A DNA stretch of 64,000 bases from Conchocele bisecta (taxonomy: Eukaryota > Mollusca > Bivalvia > Lucinida > Thyasiridae): contig CM055272.1 in assembly GCA_029237695.1 (NCBI GenBank), positions 29,336,791 to 29,400,790 on the forward strand, given 5' to 3'. How positions within the stretch are numbered: position 1 is the stretch's first letter; the number at the start of each line of letters is the position of its first letter. Under the pieces are notes generated by a model. The model was given only the letters and a program-made list of their open reading frames with translations, had not been told where the DNA came from and ran no database searches. Of the stretch, positions 11,207 to 21,639 are shown in pieces. The translations under genes and the position numbers were made by a program.

Positions 11207-11396
11207 TATGCACAATAGTTACAGAAAAAAATTAAGTTTTTATTTTGAAATATTTGCACCCGCACACATGTTATAGTTCTAGTTTTAGCACAATAGTTAC
11301 AGAAAACAATTAAGTGTTTATAGCAATATTTTCATAAAAATAAGATCGTCATAATGTAGTCAATTCATATTTTGTTTTCTCAGTCATCAACAGGTG

Positions 11397-12820
11397 CAGC
11401 AGTGACGCGGGTTTTTTTATGCCACCGGGTTTCGAAGAAACGGGTGGCATATAGTGTTTGGACCGTCCGTCTGTCCATCCGTCTGTCTGTCTGTCCGTCC
11501 GTCACACTTTTCGGTTAACCACTTTGTTACAGTTTCTCAAACTGGCCATAGCATCTGCATAAGTTGCTTAATCGCTTCAATACTTCAACACTTCATTCAT
11601 TGGTATGTGTGCCACACCTGCCTTTTCATAATTTATATGACCTTCGCCTTTTGACCGTCACCAGGTTACTTAAAGACCTTAACAATTTTGGTTAACAGTT
11701 CGTCACAGTTTCTCAAAATGTCCATATCATCTACTAAGTTGCTTAATCGCTTCATACTTCAACACTTCATTCATTGGTATGTGTGCCACACCTGCCTTTT
11801 CATAATTTATATCACCTTCGCCTTTTGACCGTCACCAGGTTACTTAAATGACTTAGCAATTTTGGTTAACCAGTTCGTCACAGTTTCTCAAAATGTCCAT
11901 ATCATCTACATAAGTTGCTTAATCGCTTCAATACTTCAACACTTCATTCATTGGTATGTGTGCCACACCTGCCTTTTCATAATTTATATCACCTTCGCCT
12001 TTTGACCGTCACCAGGTTACTTAAATGACTTAACAATTTTGGTTAACCAGTTCGTCACAGTTTCTCAAAATGTCCATATCATCTACATAAGTTGCTTAAT
12101 CGCTTCAATACTTCAACACTTCATTCATTGGTATGTGTGCCACACCTGCCCCCTTTTCATAATTATATGACCTCGCCTTTTGACCGTCACCAGGTTACTT
12201 AAATGACTTAACAATTTTGGTTAACCAGTTCGTCACAGTTTCTCAAAATGACCATATCATCTACATAAGTTGCTTAATCGCTTCAATACTTCAACACTTC
12301 ATTCATTGGTATGTGTGCCACACCTGCCTTTTCATAATTTATATGACCTTCGCCTCTTGACCTTCACCAGGTTACTTAAATGACTTAACAATTTTGGTTA
12401 ACCAGTTCGTCACAGTTTCTCAAAATGCCCATATGATCTACATAAGTTGCTTAATCGCTTCAATACTTCAACACTTCATTCATTGGTATGTGTGCCACAC
12501 CTGCCTTTTCATAATGTATATGACCTTCGCCTTTTGACCTTCACCAGGTTACTTAAATGACTTAACAATTTTGGTTAACCAGTTTGTCACAGTTTCTCAA
12601 ACTGGCCATATCATCTACATAAGTTGCTTAATCGCGTCAATACTTCAACACTTCATTCATTGGTATGTGTGCCACACCTGCCTTTTCATAATTTATATGA
12701 CCTTCGCCTTTTCACCTTCACCAGGTTACTTAAATGACTTAACCACTTTGTCACACTTTCTCAAATATGCTGCAGGTGGCATCCGCGTTCGACAGACGCA
12801 GTTTTTGTTAATTTATATAT
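11397..12820. repeat. 'Pearl'-like tandem core: GTCC microsatellite plus seven or so 177-bp units
   Basis: Opens with a hairpin CCACCGGGTTTCGAAGAAAC...GGGTGGCAT and a (GTCC/GTCT)n microsatellite (11461-11504), then about seven units of about 177 bp (GGTTAACCAGTTCGTCACAG ... ATTCATTGGTATGTGTGCCA ... TTTTGACCGTCACCAGGTTA). It closes with GCTGCAGGTGGCATCCGCGT. This microsatellite-plus-module layout is that of bivalve pearl elements. Two related units lie in a different element at 18425-18845. Confidence 0.8.
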
Positions 12821-13454
12821 TCAATCAGACTAGACTTGCAAATCCCATGCCACAAGTATATACCACTAATCGATATATTTAATACTGATTAATTAATTAA
12901 TCGTGAATTAATGCACGTGTCTATAGTAATGACTGCTAATATATGTATAACGGGATAAAAGTGGTTAAATAAGTGTGAACACAGGTGCCTATCAACGGGA
13001 TAATAACACAGAACACGCACAAACACACACACGCCAATACATAATTACATCATTTAATAATTTTAATCATCCTTTAATCGTGCTAATAGAAATACAATAA
13101 CAAAATCAACTGATGTATTATGCAATCATTAACATTGAACACTCGAAATACACTCAAAAATACACATACGCAAAGAAAACACAAATTTACACATGAAGAA
13201 ATAATTCAGAAATTATACAATAATATCGTCGCCATAATTCTTCCCGTACAGACATTCTTCGTACACAACGCGTACCTGAAATGAAAATAGTATAGTAAAA
13301 CACCCATACAAACCACCAGAATAAGTTAATTATTTGACAAAAAAACATTTGAAGATGGGGGCGTTTTGACCAAATGGGGGTGTTTTGACTAATTGATGGG
13401 GTGTTTTGACCAATTCGGGGGCGTTTTGACTTGGGGGCGTTTTGACTGTAAATC

Positions 13455-14238
13455 GGTAACCCTTCACCGGTGTATACCATTCATACCATTCATCGGTGCA
13501 ATCCGAAATATCTGAATATAAGTCTCATGGTATTGTTTGCATCCGGATTTGTCACGCGTATGTTTTTACACATGCATCTGCCTCTTGTCAAAGTTGAATA
13601 ATCTACTAGAATCTACTAGAATCTACTAGAATCTACTAGAATGAGCTACTTACGGATAAATGATCATAATTATTATAATTTCTAACTTCATGAACCAGTT
13701 TCCTAGCCAGGTCATAACATAGATCCAACAAGTCCCTTTGCATACTTTGAATTTTTATCATCAGCCAAGTTACACAAGAGTTACATCGCTTTTCCACGAA
13801 TCAGAGGTCACGTTATTGCCAAATATGATAATTTTCCGGTGCACGCACCTGCAGTATCCTCTATAAATTTATCCATTAAGGTGACTTAGGTGTATTTTTA
13901 ATTTTCTATACCATGTTCTAAAGGCTGTAAATCACCCCAGTATCTATATTAATGAACTAATTATGACATGTACTATTTGACAGTAGTGTTTACTATCTTA
14001 ATCAATTGTAGACATTGATCAGCAGCAGAGAGGATTACAAATGTACATATATATACACATATAAATTTGCTAATGATACCTCCTTTTCTATTTTCAGTTA
14101 CCACTCAATAATAACAGGAACAAATTACATTTATTATCATTTAAAACAAAAAAAACAATGTTAAAACCAACATTTGTTCGTATTACAAAAGATAGAGTGA
14201 AAAATCTGCATGAAACCACATCCAGCTCTGGAGTCACC
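13455..14238. other. Locus sequence shared with copy B, with a decamer microsatellite
   Basis: Matches 53467-54222. No gene recognised. It includes the decamer repeat AGAATCTACT at 13605-13645, four to five copies here against about two in copy B at 53605-53630, and an AT-rich flank. Confidence 0.5.
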
Positions 14239-14242
14239 TTAA

Positions 14243-15844
14243 AGGCCCAACAATCGGTGCCCTGGTACCGAATTTAGTAGGAGGGGCCTATCCAATTACT
14301 GATAGCGTCCCCAGCCTGTCAGTTATACACTGGCTTTATAAATAGAATACATAAACGGCAGCACATGTTTGTCGTCTGCTCCCAATGTAGAACATTGAGG
14401 GGGCTGCTGGATAGCCAGTGCAGGTGTTTCTGTACTGACCAGTATCTAGATATATGGTATGTAGGTTTGTTATCAAACGTGTGGTCCCATAAAACAAATG
14501 ATCATACAGCTAGTGTATATCAGTCCCTCTAATAGTATCTGTATGTTTTATTTGTGCAGGAAAATGATTGAGAATTTACTAAAAGGGTTAAAACTTATAT
14601 AGTATTTTGCTGCTAACTATTTCAAAGCAAAGAGTATTTTGATGCTATTATATAAATAATTAAAAATAGAAAGAAGTAAAATTGAATGAAACACCTTTCC
14701 ATGTGTCACACAATAACAAAATGGGGCTTATTGAGTGTTTGATCAGTTTAACTCACAATCAGATAGCACATGACTTTTAACATGGTGCAGTTTACATCAT
14801 TAATTAGAGCCACCATGAATGACCACCAAACTTAACAGTGTAGATCCTAATGAGGCTGCGAGGATGCACCAGCTGATCTGGGGATATGCATGTCGTAACG
14901 TGTCCACGTGTCCGTTACTTAGAGTGTGTCATGTACATAATTATAGTGAAACCTATATTGTACTTCTGGACCTAAACAAGGTTCCTATCTCCAATCTATT
15001 TTGTAAGTACATGTAGTAACCAATATATAAGAATATGTGTTTGTAATAAGTCGGTATTTGATAAAAATGTGTAACTGTGTCATGTCATTCCACATATAAC
15101 CTCGTCCCAGTTAGTCTGCATTGCTGCATATAAAATATATGATGACAGCTTATTAGAGACCAGTGTTGAAATAGCCATACTGGTATGTGTTAGGATACAG
15201 GAAATAAGGCTGCTAGCAAACTTGAATTCATGTAGTCCTGTAAATTCCAGATCAGACTGCACATACAAAATACATAACCCAAGTATGTGCTGTTTATAAT
15301 TAGTATATACATGTGTACTGCATTTTCACAGCCACTGTATCAAGTTCTAGGCGACATATTTCTCTTGCTGGTATACAAAACCATACAAACACATATTTAA
15401 TTTGATATTACTGTCCAAAATCAAAGTTGTGCTGCTGGCACACTGTCTGATGTTGACCATACAGGCAGTTATATCTGATAGCGTTGTCACTAAACATGTG
15501 GGGTTGTTTACAATGTCGGGTCATGAACTCGGCTCTATGAATGAATTACTTATGTAACAGCTACGCTCCGCCCGGCAAGTTTGAATCAGTTGTCAGTTGA
15601 GTACATTGTATTACTTCAAAAGCACATTTATATTTGTTTTCTTAAATCCAAATTTTTATAAACCTTTCATAGTTGCATTATCTATGTCTGTGAAATAGTG
15701 TACTTTGTCTGTGAAATAGTGTACTTATTTGTTCAGTGGTATTTCTAAAATATCTGAAAATGTGTCACTGAAGTGAAGCATGCATACAATTATTAAAAAG
15801 CCTGCCCAGCGCCATCTGGTGGCTTATATATCCCAGTTGGGCCT
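14243..15844. mobile_element. TTAA-flanked element with AGGCCCAAC ends (copy A)
   Basis: TTAA at 14239-14242 and 15845-15848 flank inverted ends AGGCCCAAC and GTTGGGCCT. TTAA duplication is typical of piggyBac and Kolobok transposons; the very short end match and lack of a transposase make it non-autonomous. In copy B the left end is present (TTAA at 54223-54226) but the last 60 bases or so are deleted near 56730. Short ORFs inside (such as 14819-15016) have no recognisable homology. Confidence 0.6.
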
Positions 15845-16354
15845 TTAAGTTAACATTTTAGCTGGGGATTTTTTTGTCATTACACCGGTGAATGGTATTG
15901 CGTCATCGCAGTCAGCTATGTAAGTCAATACAAGATGGCGGGCAATATTTACGATGTGGGAACCGGTATGACTAAAATAAGAAAAGGGCCCTTTTCTGTC
16001 CTTTTCTAACTTCGTGCCTAAGAAAAGGGCCTATAAAAACCACATTAACGGTTCAAATGAGTGTAAAACAATGTTTATATATGTATGACGATATTTTATT
16101 GAGGTACCCATAAAATAAAACCCATATCATGAAGAATAAAGATGTTGTGCCATTTGAAGTAATCTCGACTCAAAACGTGTATTGAACTATACAAAATGGC
16201 GGACAGAAAAGGACCTCTTGTCTAATGTATATTTTGTCAAATGTTGTCGTCTTTAATTAAACAGGTTAGCTATTTGTTACATGCGGAATCGGAATATAAT
16301 TCCGCATGTACAATGAATATTTTGTCAACTGTTGACGTCATTTTACACGCCAGG

Positions 16355-16590
16355 CTATTTTGTACTTTCGGACATCTGCGTAATTTCATGGAGTAAATTT
16401 ACAGAAAATTGGATAAGTAAGTTGCCACACATTTACGAGTACATGCGTAATTGGAATATAATTCTGCATTTACTCTGGAATTGTTGTCAACTTTTGACGT
16501 CATTTACGATAGTATTGTAAATTTTGTGAAATTTAGTTAAAAGATACGCAGATCCCGGAGATACAAAATCACATGGCGTGTCTCATAGGC
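16355..16590. repeat. Internal MITE-like repeat (TACTTTCGGACATCTGCGTA family)
   Basis: Left part reads TTTTGTACTTTCGGACATCT and the right part CAGATCCCGGAGATACAAAA, an imperfect inverted pair. A cleaner copy lies at 37297-37510. A truncated relative is at 34275-34400. Confidence 0.6.
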
Positions 16591-17686
16591 CATTTTTTCA
16601 ACATTTGCAAAACTTTGTGTAACTATATGACAGGATCAGAAATAGTTAATATGAAACATTTGTCATACATGTAGGTACGCATACGCCGATAACCGATTGG
16701 GACTAACTTCACAATGAAGTTGGTAATGTTACCATTGGCAAATGTTTCATGTGCACATGCAGAAATGGGGTTTTAACATTTGCAAACATTGTATAACCAT
16801 CATGGCCCGGGCCGAGGTTATAAAACTTTAAGTTGAGCACGGAAAAAGTTTTATAACACCGGGCCCTGGGTGACACGGAAACATGAAAAAAATGCTAATA
16901 TATAATAAAATAAATAAAAATGTTGATGTCACATTTTCTTTTTCTTTCATGATAGTAACAGTACTCATGCTTGGTTCCAATATAAGTGTCCTGTATATTT
17001 TGATTGATTATTGGTGTTTAACAGTCTATCAACAGCTAATAACAGCTAATATTATTTAAGGCCGCGCCAACGGTGCATTATATAGCAATATCTTATAGCA
17101 ATACATTGTTTTCCAAATGATTATTGGTGTTTAACAGCCTATTTAAGGCCGGGCCAGCGGGTTGGAATAAACCTCCAGAGTTTATATAGGGCCTTTTCTT
17201 ATCACACAAGTCCTTTTCTGTAAGTTTTTCAGTCCATTTCTTATAGCACTACATTGGTTTCCAAATGATTATTGGTGTTTAACAGCCTATCAACAGTTAA
17301 GGTTATTTAAGGCCAGGCCAGCGAGTTGGAATAGACCTCTACACAGAGTTTAAATAGGCCCTTTTCTTAAGACAGACGTCCTTTTCTGTCTTAAATATAA
17401 ATTTCAGAGTACATGTGGAATCGGAATCGGAATATAATTCTGCACGTACCCTGGATTTTTATTGGTACAGCAATATAATATCATTACACATATAAAAAAT
17501 CGTTTTACACTCATTAGAACCTTTAATGTGGTTTTTATAGGCCCTTTTCTTAGACACGAAGTCCTTTTCTGTCTGCCATTTTAAATATTTCAATACACGG
17601 TTCGAGTCGAGATTACTTCAAATGGCACATCTTCATTCTACAAGATATTGGTTTTATTTTATGGGTACCTCAATAAAATATCGTTA

Positions 17687-18993
17687 GGCCAGTTTTTTTT
17701 TATTAGTTGGTTTACAGATCCGCCGACCCGATTTTTTGACAATGTGGAAAAAAATAAAAAATTTAATTTCCGATTTTTTTTTTGATTTATTTACCTCCGA
17801 TCCAAAAAAAAACATTTTTTTGCTATGCCGAGAAAAGTAAGTGGCGGAAACCGGATCTTAGCAGCAGCGACAACAACAACAACCTGCGAATGGAGATTCG
17901 ATATGATATGATTTGATATATCTCCATTTCGGATTGAATGCAAAAATTCAAAACCTTAACGCTCGGGTAAATGGCCTATATTTTCTGTTTTATTGCTCCG
18001 ATGTGCTTCATATTTCATGTATGCGTTCTTCCTAGGGTCCTCTACCGCCCTGCCACAAATCCACGCTCGTGCCACCCCCACTGATATTCGTTTCAACTAT
18101 ATCGCCGCTTCGTTGTCTTCTGACAACTCTTGTATTTAATTATACCAGATACGGTATTAATATGTACGCATTACGCAACCATTCACAGTGATCAACATTC
18201 AACAGTATGTGAATATGAAACTGAGTTGCTATGTAGAATATAAAGAAACTTGCTGAACCGACTCCCTACGTTAACCGACAAACTCTTGGTCCGAGACGAT
18301 GCGGGTTAACACAAGTTTCACTCTATCACAATCACTGGCCTTTTTGTTTTTTACCGACCACAAACCGACCCAACCATGAGCCTTAAAAAGGTGAACCGAC
18401 CCAACCATGTGCCTTAAAAAGGTGATTTTTATGGTGTTCGGACCGTCTGTCCGTCCGTTCGGTTAACCACTTCGTAACAGTTTCTCAAACCGGCCATATC
18501 TTCTACATAAGTTGCTCAAGTTCTTCAATATTTCAACACCTCATTCATTGGTATGTGTGCTACACCTGCCTTGTCATACTTTATATTACCTTGACCTTTT
18601 GACCTTCACAGGGCTGCTGAAAGGACTTAGCAATTTCGGTTAACCAGTTCGTCAGTTTCTCAAACTGGCCATAGTATCTACATAAGTTGCTTAACTGCTT
18701 CAATATTTCCATACTTCATTCATTTGCATGTATGCTACACCTGCCTTGCCATACTACATATGACCTTCACCCTTTGACTTAACACTTTTGGTTCACCCGT
18801 TTGTCACAGTTTCTTCAATATGCCGCCGGTGGCATCCGCGTTAAGACAGCCTTTTTTTTTCATTTCCCCGACCGACCCAATCCTGTGCCAAAAAAATTGA
18901 AAAAACTTTTTTTTATTTTTATTTTTTTCCGACCGACCGACCAGATCTCGCGGAAAAAAAATCTGTAAACCAACAAATAAAAAAAAGCTGGCC
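17687..18993. mobile_element. PIF/Harbinger-like MITE with TTA duplication, only in copy A
   Basis: Ends GGCCAGTTTTTTTTTATTAG and CTGTAAACCAAC...AGCTGGCC are inverted over about 32 bp, flanked by TTA (17684-17686, 18994-18996). Copy B has one TTA at 58555-58557 in uninterrupted sequence. TWA duplications with GG-starting ends are typical of PIF/Harbinger. At 1307 bp with no transposase ORF it is non-autonomous. Its inside holds (GTCC)n and two 177-bp-type modules like those at 11397-12820. Confidence 0.85.
18425..18845. repeat. Two 177-bp-type modules with GTCC microsatellite inside the MITE
   Basis: GGACCGTCTGTCCGTCCG is followed by TCGGTTAACCACTTCGTAAC and two modules containing ATTCATTGGTATGTGTGCTA, ending CCGGTGGCATCCGCGTTAAG. 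The order matches the larger array at 11397-12820. Either a pearl-like element inserted into this MITE, or both carriers acquired the module. Confidence 0.75.
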
Positions 18994-19136
18994 TTATACA
19001 TATATAAACATTGTTTTACACTCATTTGAACCGTTAATGTGGTTTTTATAGGCCCTTTTCTTAGGCACGAAGTCCTTTTCTGTCCTTTTCTTAGAAAAAG
19101 ACAGAAAAGGGCCCTTTTCTTATTTTAGTCATACCC

Positions 19137-19680
19137 TGTGGGAACCACACACGCACACTATATCTCGTATTTTTAAAGAAAATAAGATGTACGTGAATGT
19201 AGTGTGTAATTCATTTGGAATTGTTTATTGTTAGGCTTGCGTGTACCGATTTAATTATTAATGCACCGGTGAACGGGTTCCTAAGGCTAGTCCCTATTCT
19301 CATGGATCCATGCCCCTAAGCACATAAATTCATATTCAATGTGTGTTATATTCTGATTAATTCCTGAAAATGTATACATCAACATAAAGTTCAAACACTT
19401 GACTATGAGTGCACATAAGGAAATAACAAAAATTGTTGTTTATGCAAGTCTTAGAGTCCCTAGAAATAACCCACCCAAGTCGCCTAATTGATCTTGAAAC
19501 TTCTCGTCAGGTTCGTGCCCTACAACTTTTTGCACACTTGAGTGACATTCCTTGATCACTCGTACAATAAAGAAGTGTTGCTGCCTAGATGAATCAAATG
19601 TAAATATGGTGAAGTTTAGATTCACCAAGAAATCAACATATATCTCATTTTATGCATCATTCAGATTAAGGAAGTAAATG
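19137..19680. other. Right end of the A/B shared region
   Basis: Matches 58698-59241. Contains a minus-strand ORF of about 60 residues open in both copies (19440-19628 and 58997-59182), with one clear synonymous and one amino-acid difference and no recognisable family. An acceptor-like CATTTGATTCATCTAG precedes part of it on the minus strand. No gene is called. Confidence 0.4.
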
Positions 19681-19682
19681 TA

Positions 19683-20408
19683 CCGTAAAGATTCTAATAG
19701 ACGCCCACCCCCCACATTTTAAGTTGAAAACGACACATTTTTTGGCCGATTTTCACGAAATTAGTGCCTCTAATAAACGCCCAGTACCGACTTGAAACAA
19801 AATCGGAGCTAATTGTCCAATTAGATTTTTTTTCTTTCCATTATTTCGAAAGCAACTTCCTTTAAAATCGGGGAAAAAACATAATTGCTACTTTCACTTT
19901 AAAAGCAGAAGCGAAATTCGACGGTTTCCGGTGTCACAGTAAATTCCTCATCAGTAGTAGCTATTTGCACGGACATAGGGTGATCAGAATTTACACGGTT
20001 ACGGAGACGCCATTTTCAAAGCATCTCAAACCCGACAGATCCGAAACGCTGACGCTGACGAAACATCCGTAGGCTTAAATCTGATCAGCATTAATGATTG
20101 ACGCTGTCTTGATATACATTACCATTAAATTTAACATTTCTACCGACTGTACCATAATGACCAGAGTGGGCCGAAACGTCTTGGCCCAAATGTTTATATA
20201 CTGACAGACAGTACAATCAAGTCTGGCGTTTGAGAGTAACGTCCCTTAGTTATGTTTTTGTTCAGATACTGAGATAGCAGAACATCGTATATTTTTTTAT
20301 CATTTTCCCTTTGCTGAATAACACTTGCCTCTATTAAACGCCCACCCTGGACTTCGGAGCCAGTGGTGATTCTAATAGACGCCCGGGCGTCTATTAGAAT
20401 CTTTACGG
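19683..20408. mobile_element. TA-flanked MITE with CCGTAAAGATTCTAATAGAC ends
   Basis: CCGTAAAGATTCTAATAGAC at the left is repeated inverted at the right end, each side bordered by TA (19681-19682, 20409-20410), as expected for Tc1/mariner-type MITEs. A perfect palindrome surrounding GGGCGTCTATTAG lies at the right end (20369-20403). Copy B keeps only the first 22-24 bases (59241-59264) before it diverges. Confidence 0.75.
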
Positions 20409-20410
20409 TA

Positions 20411-20984
20411 TGTAGAAAAATCACAAAATAGGTGGTACATCACAATTGTATGTAACTGTAACTTAGAAAACGATGGGAAACAACTTAAAATGCCTTTTTA
20501 AAATAATTTTCAATTAACACTATTCTTAGAATATGCTTATTCACTTGTTTTCTAGGGGCACAAATCAATGAGAAGGCACGAATCCATGAGAATTGGGGCT
20601 AATCACAGGCACTGTGTGGTACACAGGTGATTCTAGCGTGTCTTGTATGGTCAATTATTGTTTGTATATACATGAAACACCTTTCTAAACAATGTACAAA
20701 ATAATTCAAATGCGCCCGGGTGTAAATATAATAGTACTTAGAAAGGTATAAAACTCACATTCGCCACCATTGAAACAAAAAGCCACACGATGTAGACATC
20801 TGGAACTCGCCTATACAACGCATTACAGCGTGTCGAAACCGCTGCTTGGTGTGGGTTTTCGGCATATATTTTACAGTTGCTAATACATTAACATAAATCT
20901 CAAAGATTTCGAGTAAACTGCACTAAAAACGTGTTTCACTAACCTAAATTCGCTTTTTAAAATCAAACTCGGATCGCAGTGACC
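20411..20984. other. No recognised feature
   Basis: AT-rich unique-looking sequence. No gene, tandem repeat or inverted repeat of note was seen. Confidence 0.4.
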
Positions 20985-20997
20985 ACCTTACTAAGAG

Positions 20998-21090
20998 CAG
21001 ACCGTGGCCGAGGGGTAATACCGACTGCCACACTGGCGACCCAGGTTTGATTCAGGGTTCCATTCCTGGGCGTCACTACCACATCTGACA
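20998..21090 (+). repeat. tRNA-like SINE head
   Basis: GTGGCCGAGGGGTAA resembles a pol III box A, and AGGTTTGATTCAGGGTTCCA about 30 bases downstream contains box-B-like GGTTTGATTC and GGTTCCATTCC. It does not fold into a credible tRNA (extended acceptor sides do not pair), so it is read as the tRNA-derived head of a SINE, whose body may run to about 21440. Confidence 0.5.
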
Positions 21091-21639
21091 ATACTATTTT
21101 ACTATTATTTCTATTCTTCATCTACATTGCTTGGCCCTAAATGATATTCTTTTGTGTGAATGTTAAGCACCATTCCAGGGCGTCAGTATTTCTGAGATAC
21201 TTTGTATTTCTTGCTCTACTAGTCATTTCGGAGGGGCACTTGAAATGGCGGTCCCGTGTACCAGATTTGAAGGAGAGTCTGGGCACATTAAAGAACCAGA
21301 GGGAACTATTCTAAAAAGAGCTAGGCCCCCTGGGGCCGGTTTCCTCTGAATCCACCTTCTTCCTTTCTCCTCTTCTTGGGAGACGACAAGCAAGGTCATC
21401 GAGCCAGTGCCGTCGTTAAATCCAAGCATTTACATTTTACCACCTCACTACTCGTGGCTGAGAAAGTACTGTGCCTCTTGTTCTGCGCTTTTACTGCTTG
21501 TATGCATGCTATATACTGTGATAATTGCAGCTGTTGGCAACCTTTTTTTTAAAACACTAACGTCCGTTAACAGATCTTTAATCACGGTACATCTTAGTTG
21601 TGGGAAGTAACTCTGCAGAATACTCCCGTATCGTCCGCA

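Larger units (their letters stand above)
10661..13454. mobile_element. Element with terminal arrays of GTCAAAACGCCCCC, 8-bp target duplication, occupied only in copy A
   Basis: Left end: about five copies of GTCAAAACGCCCCC or variants (10668-10752), with two inverted copies inside at 10925-10957. Right end: five inverted copies (13356-13447). GGTAACCC flanks both sides (10653-10660, 13455-13462). Copy B has a single GGTAACCC at 53467-53474 in otherwise continuous sequence, a perfect empty site. Length is 2794 bp. The interior carries a 177-bp tandem core (11397-12820) and no transposase. The outermost 7-9 bases of the two ends are not complementary. Architecture matches the element at 3803-4748 although the subrepeats differ. 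Confidence 0.9.
15965..19136. mobile_element. Mutator-like long-TIR element (copy A), interrupted by a Harbinger-like MITE
   Basis: The left end, GGTATGACTAAAATAAGAAA, and about 230 following bases are repeated inverted at the right (17585-17686 continuing at 18994-19136). TGTGGGAACC flanks both sides (15955-15964, 19137-19146), a 10-bp duplication (9 bp if one base is by chance). Long TIRs with 9-10-bp duplications are characteristic of MULEs; no transposase is present. Palindromic GAAAAGGGCCCTTTTC lies at both ends. Interior contains partial copies of other repeats, among them SINE 3' ends with GATTATTGGTGTTTAACAGC. Copy B has the same element, uninterrupted, at 56845-58697. Confidence 0.8.

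Noticed and set aside
11454..12882. ORFs with SVCLSVRPS and HFIHWYVCHTCLF peptides
   Set aside because: Products of (GTCC)n and of the 177-bp unit, not proteins.
19440..19628. Minus-strand ORF ending KFQDQLGDLGGLFLGTLRLA, open also at 58997-59182
   Set aside because: Looks somewhat protein-like and has an acceptor-like upstream sequence, but no family is recognisable and the A/B differences are too few to show selection.
20998..21090. A true tRNA gene
   Set aside because: Box-like motifs are present but arms do not pair into a cloverleaf and the bodies resemble SINE heads.
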